NCBI GenBank assembly: GCA_018668795.1
Contig: JABJBD010000061.1
Coordinates: 1-16,495 of the forward strand
Source: Candidatus Puniceispirillum sp.
GTDB lineage: Bacteria > Pseudomonadota > Alphaproteobacteria > Puniceispirillales > Puniceispirillaceae
Direction: 5' to 3'
DNA: 16,495 bases
Shown piece after piece: positions 1 to 8,527 of this stretch. Position 1 is the stretch's first letter; each line of letters opens with the position of its first letter. The notes beneath the pieces were generated by a model that was not told where the DNA came from, made no database searches, and saw only the letters and a list, made by a program, of their open reading frames with translations. Both the position numbers and the translations under genes were made by a program.

Positions 1-123
1 CTGGCACAGGAATTTCTGGTCGATGATCAGCCAGGCATCCAGGATCCGATTGGCATGTCCGGTGTGCGGCTTGAAGCGGACGTCCACATCGTAACGGGTG
101 CGGTGACCAGCGCGCAGAATATC
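1..123 (+). pseudogene. ftsA: Cell division protein FtsA, internal fragment
   Basis: FtsA is the actin-like protein that tethers FtsZ to the inner membrane during division. From base 1 the frame reads QEFLVDDQPGIQDPIGMSG, then VRLEADVHIVTGAV and TSAQNI. This matches the FtsA stretch that in E. coli reads QEYAIDYQEGIKNPVGLSG followed by a VHLIT segment. Both flanks are missing: the 5' part lies before the window, and similarity stops near base 123. The frame stays open to a TGA at 202-204, but those residues do not resemble FtsA. Bases from about 108 onward read as AccD in another frame. ftsA normally sits in the division and cell-wall cluster beside ftsZ, not next to accD and folC. This is therefore a misplaced fragment, from either rearrangement or misassembly. 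I am confident of the family and unsure of the cause. Confidence 0.7.
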
Positions 124-227
124 TGCAAGAGCATGGAATGGTTGACAGTGTTGTGGCTCGAAGTGATCAAAGCACTTATATTGGTCGAATCCTTGACTTC
201 CTGATGGGAAATAGCAAGGCGGCTTAA
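108..227 (+). CDS. accD: Acetyl-CoA carboxylase carboxyltransferase subunit beta, C-terminal fragment
   Basis: AccD is the beta carboxyltransferase subunit of acetyl-CoA carboxylase, which makes malonyl-CoA for fatty acid synthesis in the cytoplasm. The frame ending in TAA at 225-227 encodes QRAEYLQEHGMVDSVV, then IGRILDFLMGNSKAA. This fits the usual AccD ending, in which a QRAEFLLEHGMVD-like block is followed by a hydrophobic helix ending in LL or LM. Upstream of about base 105 this frame has stops at 24-26 and near 72 and reads as nonsense, because the DNA there is ftsA-like. About 39 codons of a roughly 280-300 residue protein remain. The stop overlaps the folC start (TAATG), the accD-folC order seen across alphaproteobacteria. 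The 5' part is missing at this junction. Confidence 0.72.
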   Translation, partial: QRAEYLQEHGMVDSVVARSDQSTYIGRILDFLMGNSKAA

Positions 228-1594
228 TGACCGGTATTCATCCTTTTGAATCTGCATCCAGCCAGACTGGTGGCGAGTGTGCGCATGATGCGTTGCGCGC
301 GCAACATGCACTTGACCGGCTTGCCGAACTGCATCCAAAGCTTATTGATCTGGGGCTTGATCGAACCTTTGCGCTTTTAAAGCGACTGGGCAATCCACAT
401 CAGGCATTACCACCCACAATTCACGTGTCAGGCACAAATGGCAAAGGGTCAGTCATTGCCAATATGCGCGCAATGGCCGAAGGATGCGGGTTACGCGTTC
501 ATGTCTATAGCTCACCGCATCTATGCCGATTTAACGAACGTATCCGACTGGCAGGCGCATTAATCAGCGACGGCGCGCTAGCTGATCTTCTAGAGGAAGT
601 CGAAGCCGTCAATGGCACTAATGAAGTCACCTTTTTTGAAGTAACAACCGCCGCCGCCATGCTGGCCTTTTCACGTAGTGATGCAGATTTGTTATTATTG
701 GAAACGGGGCTTGGCGGCACCCTTGATTCGACCAATGTTCTGGATGCACCGTTGGCGACAATCATCACGCCTATTGCACGCGACCATGAGCATTTTCTGG
801 GCAAAGATCTGGCAACAATCGCCTCGCAAAAGGCAGGCATCATGCGCAGCAACACGCCTTGTTTCAGCGCCCAACAAGAGGCAATTGTGGCGCATGAAAT
901 TGTCGCGCATGCTTCTGGCATTGGTGCACAGCTTTACAGCGCGGCAATCGATTTCAATGGGCGTCAGACCGCTGATGGGCGCATAACACTTGCCTTTGAC
1001 AATACGCACCTGTCTGAAACCGAACTGTCACTGCCAAAACCCAGCTTGCTAGGCGCGCATCAGATTGATAATGCCAGCCTTGCCGCCGCCGCACTTATTC
1101 ATGCGCTTGGTTCCAGTCATAATCTGGCACCCGAGACCATTATTGCCGGGCTTGGCAATGCCACATGGCCAGGTCGGATACAGAAACTGGATAAGGGTGA
1201 CCTAACCGCCCTTTTGCCAGATCAGTCAATTTGGCTAGACGGTGCCCATAATGCACATGGGGCAAAAGCACTGGCAGCCGCGCTTCCCGAAATTCATGAT
1301 GGCCAATGGACAGTCATTTGTGGCGCGTTAAACACACGTGATCCAAGCGAATTTTTGGCACCCATAAGTAGCATTGCTGGACATGTCTATACGTTGACTA
1401 TCCCTGATCAGCCTGCATCTCTTACAGCCAACGAACTAGCTGCTTCGGCATTATCTATAGAGCTTGCCGCATCACCTGTGGGTTCGATACAGGAAGCCTT
1501 AACGCACGCTGATACCAACCAGCCTGTTATTATTTGTGGATCGCTGTATCTGGCAGGGCATATTCTAAAAGAAAATAAAACGCTACCCGTTTGA
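227..1594 (+). CDS. folC: Bifunctional folylpolyglutamate synthase/dihydrofolate synthase
   Basis: FolC adds L-glutamate to dihydropteroate and then to reduced folates, using ATP, in the cytoplasm. The 455 residues match the usual family length. The Mur-ligase-type P-loop GTNGKGS is at residues 69-75, followed by SSPHLCRFNERI (95-106), TFFEVTTAAAMLAF (135-148) and a TPIARDHEHFLG segment. The AxQKAGI segment near residue 202 carries the lysine that is carbamylated in this family. The C-terminal glutamate ligase domain contains LDGAHNAHGAKAL. The motif usually written GLGGRLDATN reads GLGGTLDSTN here, so its arginine is a threonine. The ATG at 227 overlaps the accD TAA, and an AAGG about 8 bases upstream can serve as ribosome binding site, which supports coupled translation. 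It converges with trxA. Confidence 0.95.
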   Translation: MTGIHPFESASSQTGGECAHDALRAQHALDRLAELHPKLIDLGLDRTFALLKRLGNPHQALPPTIHVSGTNGKGSVIANMRAMAEGCGLRVHVYSSPHLCRFNERIRLAGALISDGALADLLEEVEAVNGTNEVTFFEVTTAAAMLAFSRSDADLLLLETGLGGTLDSTNVLDAPLATIITPIARDHEHFLGKDLATIASQKAGIMRSNTPCFSAQQEAIVAHEIVAHASGIGAQLYSAAIDFNGRQTADGRITLAFDNTHLSETELSLPKPSLLGAHQIDNASLAAAALIHALGSSHNLAPETIIAGLGNATWPGRIQKLDKGDLTALLPDQSIWLDGAHNAHGAKALAAALPEIHDGQWTVICGALNTRDPSEFLAPISSIAGHVYTLTIPDQPASLTANELAASALSIELAASPVGSIQEALTHADTNQPVIICGSLYLAGHILKENKTLPV

Positions 1595-1610
1595 CACAAG
1601 TAGCGCTTCA
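1567..1610 (-). terminator. Rho-independent terminator of the trxA-side operon
   Basis: Read on the minus strand, the arms CGCTAC (plus 1600-1605) and GTAGCG (plus 1581-1586) pair and can be extended by G-U and A-U pairs. The loop may form a small TTG/CAA inner stem. The hairpin is followed at once by a T-rich run, TTTTATTTTCTTTT, at plus 1567-1580. The site lies about 60 bases after the trxA stop and overlaps the last codons and stop of folC. On the plus strand there is no T-run after the hairpin, so it should act mainly on minus-strand transcripts. Confidence 0.6.
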
Positions 1611-1611
1611 A

Positions 1612-1633
1612 ATATCTGGAGCCGACCAGATAT
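1612..1633. repeat. Perfect 8-bp inverted repeat between folC and trxA
   Basis: ATATCTGG at 1612-1619 and CCAGATAT at 1626-1633 form a perfect 8-bp stem with a 6-base loop. It lies between the convergent ends of folC and trxA. It has no T-run on either side, so it is not a classical terminator by itself. It may protect the 3' end of either transcript or help the adjacent terminator. Confidence 0.45.
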
Positions 1634-1664
1634 GGATTATGATGTTGGGCCAAGAGCCCCAATG

Positions 1665-1985
1665 TTAAATCGATTGATCAATCCAGTTTTCGAGTTGCGA
1701 CTTTGGCAAAGCACCAACTTTTTCAGCAACAACAGCGCCATCTTTAAAAATTAACAAAGTTGGAATGCCGCGTACATTATATTGCTGTGGGGTAAGCGGA
1801 TTTTCATCAATATTCAGTTTTACGATTGAAAGGCTATCACCTTTAGTTTCAGATATTTCCTCAAGCGCAGGGCCAATCGCCTTGCATGGACCACACCATT
1901 CTGCCCAGAAGTCAACAAGCACTGGTTTATCAGCTTGTAAAACCTGCGTCGAGAAATCACTATCAGTTGTCTTTGTTGTCGCCAT
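1665..1985 (-). CDS. trxA: Thioredoxin 1
   Basis: This is a small cytoplasmic disulfide reductase that donates electrons to ribonucleotide reductase, methionine sulfoxide reductases and other targets, and is recharged by thioredoxin reductase. The 106 residues match classical thioredoxin length. The active site WCGPCK is at residues 30-35 within VLVDFWAEWCGPCK, and the cis-proline motif RGIPT is at 72-76. There is no signal peptide. The ATG at 1983-1985 is preceded by an AGGA about 8 bases upstream, which supports this start. It lies 40 bases after addA on the same strand, the position it commonly holds in alphaproteobacterial addB-addA-trxA groups, and is probably co-transcribed. The nearest terminator candidate lies just beyond it. 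Confidence 0.97.
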   Translation of the reverse strand: MATTKTTDSDFSTQVLQADKPVLVDFWAEWCGPCKAIGPALEEISETKGDSLSIVKLNIDENPLTPQQYNVRGIPTLLIFKDGAVVAEKVGALPKSQLENWIDQSI

Positions 1986-2025
1986 TATGGTTTTCCTACC
2001 TTGTTTACCTTGCTAAGTGAATTAA

Positions 2026-5000
2026 TTATAAGCTGGTTTCAATCTCACCAAAAACACGCCCGAGCGCCGCAGCGCGCATTGTATCGGTTATTTCCTGAAG
2101 CCTAGCTGTTTCGGTCCAAATGAGCCAGCACACAATTGGCTTGTCAGGAAAAATTTCTGCAATCAAAGCCGCGTAAAGTGCCATTTGACGTTGATAGGCT
2201 TCGGGAGGCTCAACATCTTGCATAATTCCAGTTTTAAAATCAGCAAGAATGACGATGTCATCACCAACGTAAAGTCGGTCAATCTGCCCAGACACACCCC
2301 GATCACGCACCATGCCAGTCACAGGCACCTCGGCAAGCGCATCAGCGCCAAACAGATCGACAAAGCGCGGATCATTCAAAATTACAAAAACCTCACTTTT
2401 AAGCTGTTCTCCTTGATCAGGTGTCAACATGTCAACCGCCGCGATCATTCGTTCTGCAACAGCATGACGCTGATCCTGAGGCATTACTGGCAAGACCTCG
2501 AATAAACGGTGTGCAAGCCGTCCGCGTGCAAGAGCTACAGCTTGGCTTCTGCTATCTATCATCCCAAATCCCAATGGATGCGCCGCATAAAGATTGGCTG
2601 GTTCCGATGGTCGCAATGGACGACTATCAGGCGGCAAGTCGGGTGCTGGTTGGTGCAACCAGCTGGTATCAGTTGGTTCTCTTGCCATAGCTGGAACATG
2701 TGTTTGTGCGTCGCCATCAGGCTTTGAACAGGATGCGGGTTCAGACTCAGATACAGTTTCAGAGACAGTCTCAACAATATGACGCAAGACGCCACCCTCA
2801 TCTTCAATGACATCCGGATGTGCTGCTAAATATGCCTTTATCCTGCTATAGGGACTATTTTCAAGCCACCGTGAATTCTGTTTTTCCCATCCTCCTATTA
2901 CCAGCCCATCGCGTGCACGCGTCAAAGCCACGTACAGCAAGCGGTTATCTTCTTCGGCACGTAAATCACTTGTTTTCTGGCGCGCCGCTTCAAGAAAGGG
3001 AGGCCGCAAACGACTGCCTGCTTCCCAATAGACAAACTGTTTATCTTCACCTGTTGTCAGCGATGAATGGGGCGCGCTATGCCGCAACATATCAGGCAAA
3101 ATTACAATAGGTGCTTCAAGCCCCTTGGCACCATGAATAGTCATGACGCGCACTTCATCCACATTACCAGCATCCATATCGCGTTTTACTTCACCGCCAC
3201 CAGCGCGTACTGCTGCCAGAAAGGCCGTAAGAGAAACCCCGCCAGATTCGCCATAGCTTTGTGCAACTGCCAGAAAATGATCAAGTGCCTCATCAACCGA
3301 CGAGCCAAGGCGCGCACGAAATTTATCACGGCCACCATCAACAAGAACATTACTGTAGAAAGAGAAAACTGACCCCCTATCGACCATGTTACACCACTGT
3401 TCAAGACGGTCGGCAATATGGCCAAGCGATTTATTACTGCCCAGATAGCGCATGAGTTGATGAAATAAACTGTGCGATCCCCGGTCATGGGCAAGATCAA
3501 ACAGTTGGTCTTCACTGATGCCAAACAAAGGTGATTTCAGGACCGCAGCAAGTTGCAAATCATCGTCAGGCAAAAGCGCAACATCACCCAAGGCCAGTAA
3601 ATCCTGAATTTCAATTTGATCCACAAGCCGCATGCGGTCAGCACCCGCAACAGCAACCCCTTGTTCTTGAAGTGCAACCAACACCTGTTCAAAAAAAACA
3701 TCGCGCTTACGCAACAAAATAAGAATGTCACCTGCCCTGACCGTTTTTGATCCATGATCAGCGTCAGATGATGGCAAAGGCCGGATCCCAATCCATGATT
3801 TTAGTGTTTGCGCCAGATGGCTTGCCGCTATGGCCGAGGCGCTTTGCATTGAGGATATGTCAGCAGGTACAAAACCCTCTATCTTTTCATCAGCAACAAG
3901 CGCGTCGATAAGAGGCCAGACTTCGACAAACCCACCTTTATTAAGGCGTGCCAAATCATGGCTGACAAAATCCTGAATACCATCAAGATCAGGGATCAAA
4001 CCATTGACAAGACCAAGTATAGGTGACGTTGATCTGAACGATACTGACAAGGATAAAGTGCGAAAATCAATCCCAGCAGAATCAGCTTTATCACGCAACA
4101 ATGCCCGGTTTTGGCCAAGCACTTTCGGGTCTGCACCTTGAAACGAATAGATCGACTGCTTGAAATCACCAACCGCAAAGACACTCCGTGGCAGGCTACC
4201 CCCCTTTCCAACCTCTGCGTAATCCGCATTGACAGCTACAGGCATATCACTGCCATCAAAAAATGACTCAACAAGACGACTTAACAAAGTCCATTGTGCA
4301 GGGCTTGTATCCTGGGCCTCATCAACAAGAACATGATCAATGCCGTTATCAAGTTTCCACGCGACCCATTGTGAAGCCTCGCTTTGTTCAAGAAGCCGAT
4401 TGGTGACGGTGATAAGATCATCGTAATCTAGCAGACCACGGCTTTCTTTTAAACGCTGATAGTGACGCTGAAACGCGGCACCATATATGTATATTGCCTC
4501 GGTTAACTCACGGCATCGATCCGTTGCTGTCATGTGCAAAATTGGGATCAATATATTTATGACAGCAAGTTGAACATCAACAACAGGTGGATATTCGGCA
4601 CGAACGGCAGCATTAGATAGGCTGCGTTCTGAACGGGGGCCATTTGCCGTAAACAGCGCGTCAACTAGCACATCTAGTCTGGTTATACGCATATCGCTAT
4701 CAAGTGCCAGCCATGCAAAAAAAGCCGCGCCACGTTCACGTTGAGATTCCGTTTTGGCATTTTGCAAGGTCGCCGCCGCCGCACGCAATGCCTCAACATC
4801 AATGTTTGCCAGTGTATCTGCAATTTGCTGTTCAACAAAATCAGCATTCGGCACGCCAAGATCATCCCTAAAATGCACCTGTAATTGCGATATTATATCG
4901 TCATCATCCAGATTGGGCACTTGTCGCAAAAACTCAGCAAGAATTTCGGTTGCCTGGTCTTCAGAACTTTGATTGGCAATAGTTGCCACAGCCATTTGGA

Positions 5001-5514
5001 CTTTGGATTCCAAGCTGTTCATCACCGCAACTTTGGCGATAGATTTCAGACGACCTTGCTCGGCGTCATCTGCCAGACTCGCATTGGGAGCAATACCTGC
5101 TTCAATCGGAAAACGGCGCAAAATTGACTGACAGAATGAATGAACGGTTTCAACGCGAGGACCACTGTCGTTATCCAGTATCTTGGCAAACAACATACGC
5201 GCCAGACGGATATTCGCCTGTGTTGGCGCCATGATTCCCATTGATTGCAAATCTATGGTCAGATCAGCTGTCGAAATAATTGCCCATTGAGCAAGCCGTG
5301 TATAAATACGGTTGCGCATCTCGGCCGCCGCCGCGCGCGTATAGGTGACGCATAAAATGCCATCTGCTGTGGCACCCGACAAAAGCAAACGTAGAACCCT
5401 GTCGGTCAGTAATTTCGTTTTACCCGTTCCGGCATTCGCCGAGACAAAGACCGACGCCTGTGGATCGGATGCACGCGCCTGTTCGACACTGGCACGCTGA
5501 ATGAGATCATTCAT
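2026..5514 (-). CDS. addA: Double-strand break repair helicase-nuclease AddA
   Basis: AddA is the UvrD/RecB-like ATP-dependent 3'-5' helicase and nuclease subunit of AddAB. The complex resects double-strand breaks for RecA loading, the role RecBCD plays in E. coli. From the chosen start it has 1162 residues. Helicase motifs occur in order: Walker A SANAGTGKT (near residue 30), motif Ia CVTYTRAAAAEM, motif II VDEAQDTSPAQW, motif III AVGDFKQSIYSFQGAD, motif IV SFRST, motif V MTIHGAKGLEAPIVILPD and motif VI LLYVALTRARDGL. The C-terminal PD-(D/E)XK nuclease shows a LAHRLFEVLP histidine segment, SGQIDRLY, ILADFKTG and QRQMALYAAL near residues 1075-1115, so both activities look intact. An in-frame ATG at 5538 would add 8 residues. 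I prefer 5514 because an AGGAGG lies 6 bases before it; an ATG at 5517 is also possible. The start overlaps the end of addB by 8 bases. Confidence 0.96.
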   Translation of the reverse strand: MNDLIQRASVEQARASDPQASVFVSANAGTGKTKLLTDRVLRLLLSGATADGILCVTYTRAAAAEMRNRIYTRLAQWAIISTADLTIDLQSMGIMAPTQANIRLARMLFAKILDNDSGPRVETVHSFCQSILRRFPIEAGIAPNASLADDAEQGRLKSIAKVAVMNSLESKVQMAVATIANQSSEDQATEILAEFLRQVPNLDDDDIISQLQVHFRDDLGVPNADFVEQQIADTLANIDVEALRAAAATLQNAKTESQRERGAAFFAWLALDSDMRITRLDVLVDALFTANGPRSERSLSNAAVRAEYPPVVDVQLAVINILIPILHMTATDRCRELTEAIYIYGAAFQRHYQRLKESRGLLDYDDLITVTNRLLEQSEASQWVAWKLDNGIDHVLVDEAQDTSPAQWTLLSRLVESFFDGSDMPVAVNADYAEVGKGGSLPRSVFAVGDFKQSIYSFQGADPKVLGQNRALLRDKADSAGIDFRTLSLSVSFRSTSPILGLVNGLIPDLDGIQDFVSHDLARLNKGGFVEVWPLIDALVADEKIEGFVPADISSMQSASAIAASHLAQTLKSWIGIRPLPSSDADHGSKTVRAGDILILLRKRDVFFEQVLVALQEQGVAVAGADRMRLVDQIEIQDLLALGDVALLPDDDLQLAAVLKSPLFGISEDQLFDLAHDRGSHSLFHQLMRYLGSNKSLGHIADRLEQWCNMVDRGSVFSFYSNVLVDGGRDKFRARLGSSVDEALDHFLAVAQSYGESGGVSLTAFLAAVRAGGGEVKRDMDAGNVDEVRVMTIHGAKGLEAPIVILPDMLRHSAPHSSLTTGEDKQFVYWEAGSRLRPPFLEAARQKTSDLRAEEDNRLLYVALTRARDGLVIGGWEKQNSRWLENSPYSRIKAYLAAHPDVIEDEGGVLRHIVETVSETVSESEPASCSKPDGDAQTHVPAMAREPTDTSWLHQPAPDLPPDSRPLRPSEPANLYAAHPLGFGMIDSRSQAVALARGRLAHRLFEVLPVMPQDQRHAVAERMIAAVDMLTPDQGEQLKSEVFVILNDPRFVDLFGADALAEVPVTGMVRDRGVSGQIDRLYVGDDIVILADFKTGIMQDVEPPEAYQRQMALYAALIAEIFPDKPIVCWLIWTETARLQEITDTMRAAALGRVFGEIETSL

Positions 5515-8500
5515 CATGCCCCTCCTGTTGCCATTCACTTATCCGTGCAAGATGCCTATAGGGATTATAGGTCAGCTTATATTTGGTATTTGGTTCAGCT
5601 GGATAAGCAATGTCAGGATTGTCATAAAGGGTGATAAGCGCCTGCATCATTGCACGCGTATTTTCTGGTGTTATGTCATCAGGTAACACATCATCAATGT
5701 CGCCAATCTTGCCTTTCCGACCGCTTAGTTTCCAATATTGCATCTTGGCTATGTCACAGCCTAGCTGATCGTCATAACCGCCATCCCATGCGATTAGCGC
5801 TTCGATCAATAACTGCGTGGCGCGACCAGCAGCCACTTTACGCTTTGACGGGGCAATGCCGGTTTTATAGTCAATTATATGCCATGCCCCGTCTTTGGTT
5901 TTTTCCAGCCGGTCTGCACGTGCCGATAGTTCAACAGGACCTGCTGGCCCCGTCAATATGGTGCTACCTTTCTGTTCAGCATATATATATGCAAGATCAC
6001 TCCGGCGTTGCTTTTCGGTCTCTATAATCCAACCTGCAACCATCTCAAACCGAGGCCACCAGAAATACCGGATAGCGGGCGTTGACCACTGGTCAGCAAA
6101 ATGCGCCTTACCAATAGCCAGTAATGTCGCATAGGCGTTATCAGGCAATGACCCAGATGGAAATGTACGGGTAAAATCAGCAAGCACATTATGAAATAGC
6201 GTACCACGCAAAGCCGCATCAGGTGGGCGATCAATATCATCAAGCTGGCGCAGTTTCAGAATCTTTTTGGCGTAAAGCGCGTAAGGATCATTGATCCACA
6301 TATCAATTTCGGTAGCCGAAAATTTTCGTGGACGCGCGCTTACTGGTGGTTTTGGTGCCGGACGTTTTATACGGTTTGGCACAGTTTTAGGGTTCAAAAC
6401 ATCAAGCCATTCAAACTTGGCATCTCCACGATCAAGCGCTTTGGTTATGCCAAGTGCTGACAAAACAACATCCATCCGTTGTAGCCATCGACTGGGGATT
6501 GTAGCGGCATCATTCTGGCGTTGAGCACGAGTGATTGTGACCTTGGGGTTGCAAATCGCCATATAGACATCATGTGCACTTAGGCTTGTACGCCAGTTAT
6601 GTGGAGGCAAGCCAACTGCTTTGCGCATGTCACTATTCATCCACGGATCACTTTGTGGTTGCGGCGGCCAATTACCTTCGTTGAAGCCCGCAATTATAAG
6701 GTGGTCTGCGGTTTGCATTCGTGATTCCACCGCACCCAAAATAGCCAGCCTTGGATGTGATCGCTGGGTAGTATGTATGTTTATATTCTGCATGATTTGC
6801 ACAAGAGTTTGAGCAAAATCAATAGCATTAACCGCCTGATCGTGCCCATGCTCGACCAGATTTTTCAACAGATCAGCAGCGGCCTTGCCGCCTTGGTTGT
6901 CCCACAGATATATAGCACCATCATTCATATCAGCGATTAGTGTTTCGCCGCCTTGTCCGTCAGGCTGCAAGCACATATTTTGTGCCGCCATCATTTCTGC
7001 TGTCTGACCCAGACCACGGGCAAGACTTGCCATTGTTGGAGCTGGTGCCTGCCACGCAGTTACAAGGGGGGCAAACGAAGATGTGATATGGGTGGCAACA
7101 AAATCCTGCAAGGCTTTATCATCTCCAATGGCAGAGGCGACCCCTTCAAGACCCGGTGCCGGTCGTTGGCCACGAAGAACTAGCTTTTCAATTTGTCTGA
7201 CTTTGGTGCGGAAATCGGCTTGTGCCATGCCACCTGCCGCACAGGGATGCTTGAGCACGCCAAGCAACGCCAGAGGCGCAAAATTTTCCTGTATCGCCTC
7301 GACCAATAACTGCAAAAATGCACCGGCCCGATGGGTAAGAAGGGTGGTTCCCGCAGAGTCATCAATAGTGATTTTCCAACGCGCTAATTCAGCGATTACC
7401 GCCTCAGCCAGATGCCGATCAGGCGTGATTAGCGCAGCGGTTTGCTCTGCATGTTCAAGTGTTGCGCGTAAATCAGCCGCAATAAGCCCCGCTTCTGTAC
7501 GCCGATCGTGGGTTTGGATGACTTGTAGTCCAATTAGAGCATCACGGCCAAGATCAGGTCTATCTTGTGCTAGTTGCCGCCATGTTGCAGTCGTTGGCGC
7601 AGGGCGGAACACTTCACGCATCAGATCACGGCGCGCTCGTGTTTCAGGCTCGCTTTTGGGATTGGATACCCAGCTCTGAACATCTGACGGCGCGATTTCC
7701 ATAAAATACAAAAGCTGTGCAAGTTGAAATTGTGGATGGCCGCTATCTTGGCTAATGGCATCCCATTCAGGTGCCGCACCACTATCCAGCCCAGGCAAAA
7801 CGACATGGCCATTTGGCAAATTGGATACACACCGAATAAGTTCACGTGTTGCGCTAATCGAACCTGTCGATCCAGCAATAATGATCAGGTTTTCAGGTGG
7901 ATTTTCATACCACGCTTTTATTCGTGCGCGTATCAGCATGTTGCGCTGATCAACACCATCCATAACATTTTCAGATGTCAGAATAGCTGGCCAGTTATCA
8001 ATCAAAATAGTCAGAAGTTTAATAATATCCTGCCAATGCGCCGAATAACGTTCTGGTAGCATGTCACGTAATTGATGCGGCTTAGCATCAACATTATAAA
8101 GCTGGTCAAGAAGCTGACCCAGGGTATCGGCAAGCATCATAGCTTGAGGATAGGTTGGCGTCTGCCCGCCAAGTTTGAATCCACCCAGTAACTTTGCCAG
8201 CATCATTTGACGGCGCAAAGGCGAAATCGCTGGCGGTAAGCCAGCAGTCTCTGTGTCACAATCAAGTTCAGGAAAAATATCGGCTACGTCATCTGCAAGA
8301 TCACCAATCGGTATCATGCGTGGCAATAATGTTGCCCGACCTTTAGTCACATTCAAAAAGGCACTTCGCAGTGCCTGTGCCGCCCGCTGGGATGGCACCA
8401 TAACAATAGCACGCGCCATATCAGTTGGGTTAGGCGCCAGCTGAATAACACCCTTGGCAAGCTCTTCTGCAAAGGGTGTTCCAGCTGGAATATTATAGAC

Positions 8501-8515
8501 AGATGACGCGCGCAT
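5507..8515 (-). CDS. addB: Double-strand break repair protein AddB, alphaproteobacterial type
   Basis: AddB is the partner of AddA. It contributes the second nuclease and a helicase-like fold that in studied relatives scans for recombination hotspots. The 1002 residues are typical of alphaproteobacterial AddB. The N-terminus has AIVMVPSQRAAQALR, without a recognisable Walker A, so the motor looks inactive. A segment containing IIAGSTGSISATREL and VVLPGLDSG is characteristic of this branch. The C-terminal RecB-type nuclease is intact: FHNVLADF, SARADRLE (Asp 868) and IIDYKTG (Asp 882, Lys 884). At the position where Bacillus AddB has its first cluster cysteine, the sequence reads INDPYALYAKK. 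The final 140 residues hold a single cysteine, so no Fe-S staple is expected. The ATG at 8515 lacks a clear ribosome binding site. The stop overlaps addA. Confidence 0.95.
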   Translation of the reverse strand: MRASSVYNIPAGTPFAEELAKGVIQLAPNPTDMARAIVMVPSQRAAQALRSAFLNVTKGRATLLPRMIPIGDLADDVADIFPELDCDTETAGLPPAISPLRRQMMLAKLLGGFKLGGQTPTYPQAMMLADTLGQLLDQLYNVDAKPHQLRDMLPERYSAHWQDIIKLLTILIDNWPAILTSENVMDGVDQRNMLIRARIKAWYENPPENLIIIAGSTGSISATRELIRCVSNLPNGHVVLPGLDSGAAPEWDAISQDSGHPQFQLAQLLYFMEIAPSDVQSWVSNPKSEPETRARRDLMREVFRPAPTTATWRQLAQDRPDLGRDALIGLQVIQTHDRRTEAGLIAADLRATLEHAEQTAALITPDRHLAEAVIAELARWKITIDDSAGTTLLTHRAGAFLQLLVEAIQENFAPLALLGVLKHPCAAGGMAQADFRTKVRQIEKLVLRGQRPAPGLEGVASAIGDDKALQDFVATHITSSFAPLVTAWQAPAPTMASLARGLGQTAEMMAAQNMCLQPDGQGGETLIADMNDGAIYLWDNQGGKAAADLLKNLVEHGHDQAVNAIDFAQTLVQIMQNINIHTTQRSHPRLAILGAVESRMQTADHLIIAGFNEGNWPPQPQSDPWMNSDMRKAVGLPPHNWRTSLSAHDVYMAICNPKVTITRAQRQNDAATIPSRWLQRMDVVLSALGITKALDRGDAKFEWLDVLNPKTVPNRIKRPAPKPPVSARPRKFSATEIDMWINDPYALYAKKILKLRQLDDIDRPPDAALRGTLFHNVLADFTRTFPSGSLPDNAYATLLAIGKAHFADQWSTPAIRYFWWPRFEMVAGWIIETEKQRRSDLAYIYAEQKGSTILTGPAGPVELSARADRLEKTKDGAWHIIDYKTGIAPSKRKVAAGRATQLLIEALIAWDGGYDDQLGCDIAKMQYWKLSGRKGKIGDIDDVLPDDITPENTRAMMQALITLYDNPDIAYPAEPNTKYKLTYNPYRHLARISEWQQEGHDE
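5521..5526 (-). promoter_or_regulatory. Strong ribosome binding site for addA inside the addB end
   Basis: The minus strand reads AGGAGG here, a full match to the anti-Shine-Dalgarno core. It lies 6 bases before the ATG at 5512-5514 and 3 bases before the adjacent ATG at 5515-5517. It decides the addA start against the more upstream ATG at 5538. It also shows that addA has its own efficient initiation site although the two genes overlap. Confidence 0.7.
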
Positions 8516-8521
8516 TCATGC

Positions 8522-8527
8522 AGTATA
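8522..8527 (-). promoter_or_regulatory. Possible -10 element of a leaderless addB promoter
   Basis: The minus strand reads TATACT (5 of 6 match to TATAAT) ending 6 bases before the addB ATG. A start site about 7 bases downstream would fall on the A of the ATG. No Shine-Dalgarno sequence is visible before addB, which agrees with a leaderless message. No good -35 hexamer is found 16-18 bases upstream, so this remains weak. Confidence 0.25.

Noticed and set aside
505..921. 138-codon open frame on the minus strand inside folC
   Set aside because: Complement of a well-supported FolC frame, with no family resemblance and no ribosome binding site of note.
7083..7679. 198-codon open frame on the plus strand, antisense to addB
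   Set aside because: It lies wholly inside addB. Its composition (Ser, Arg and Ala-rich) is what the reverse strand of a codon-biased gene gives, and it has no recognisable domain.
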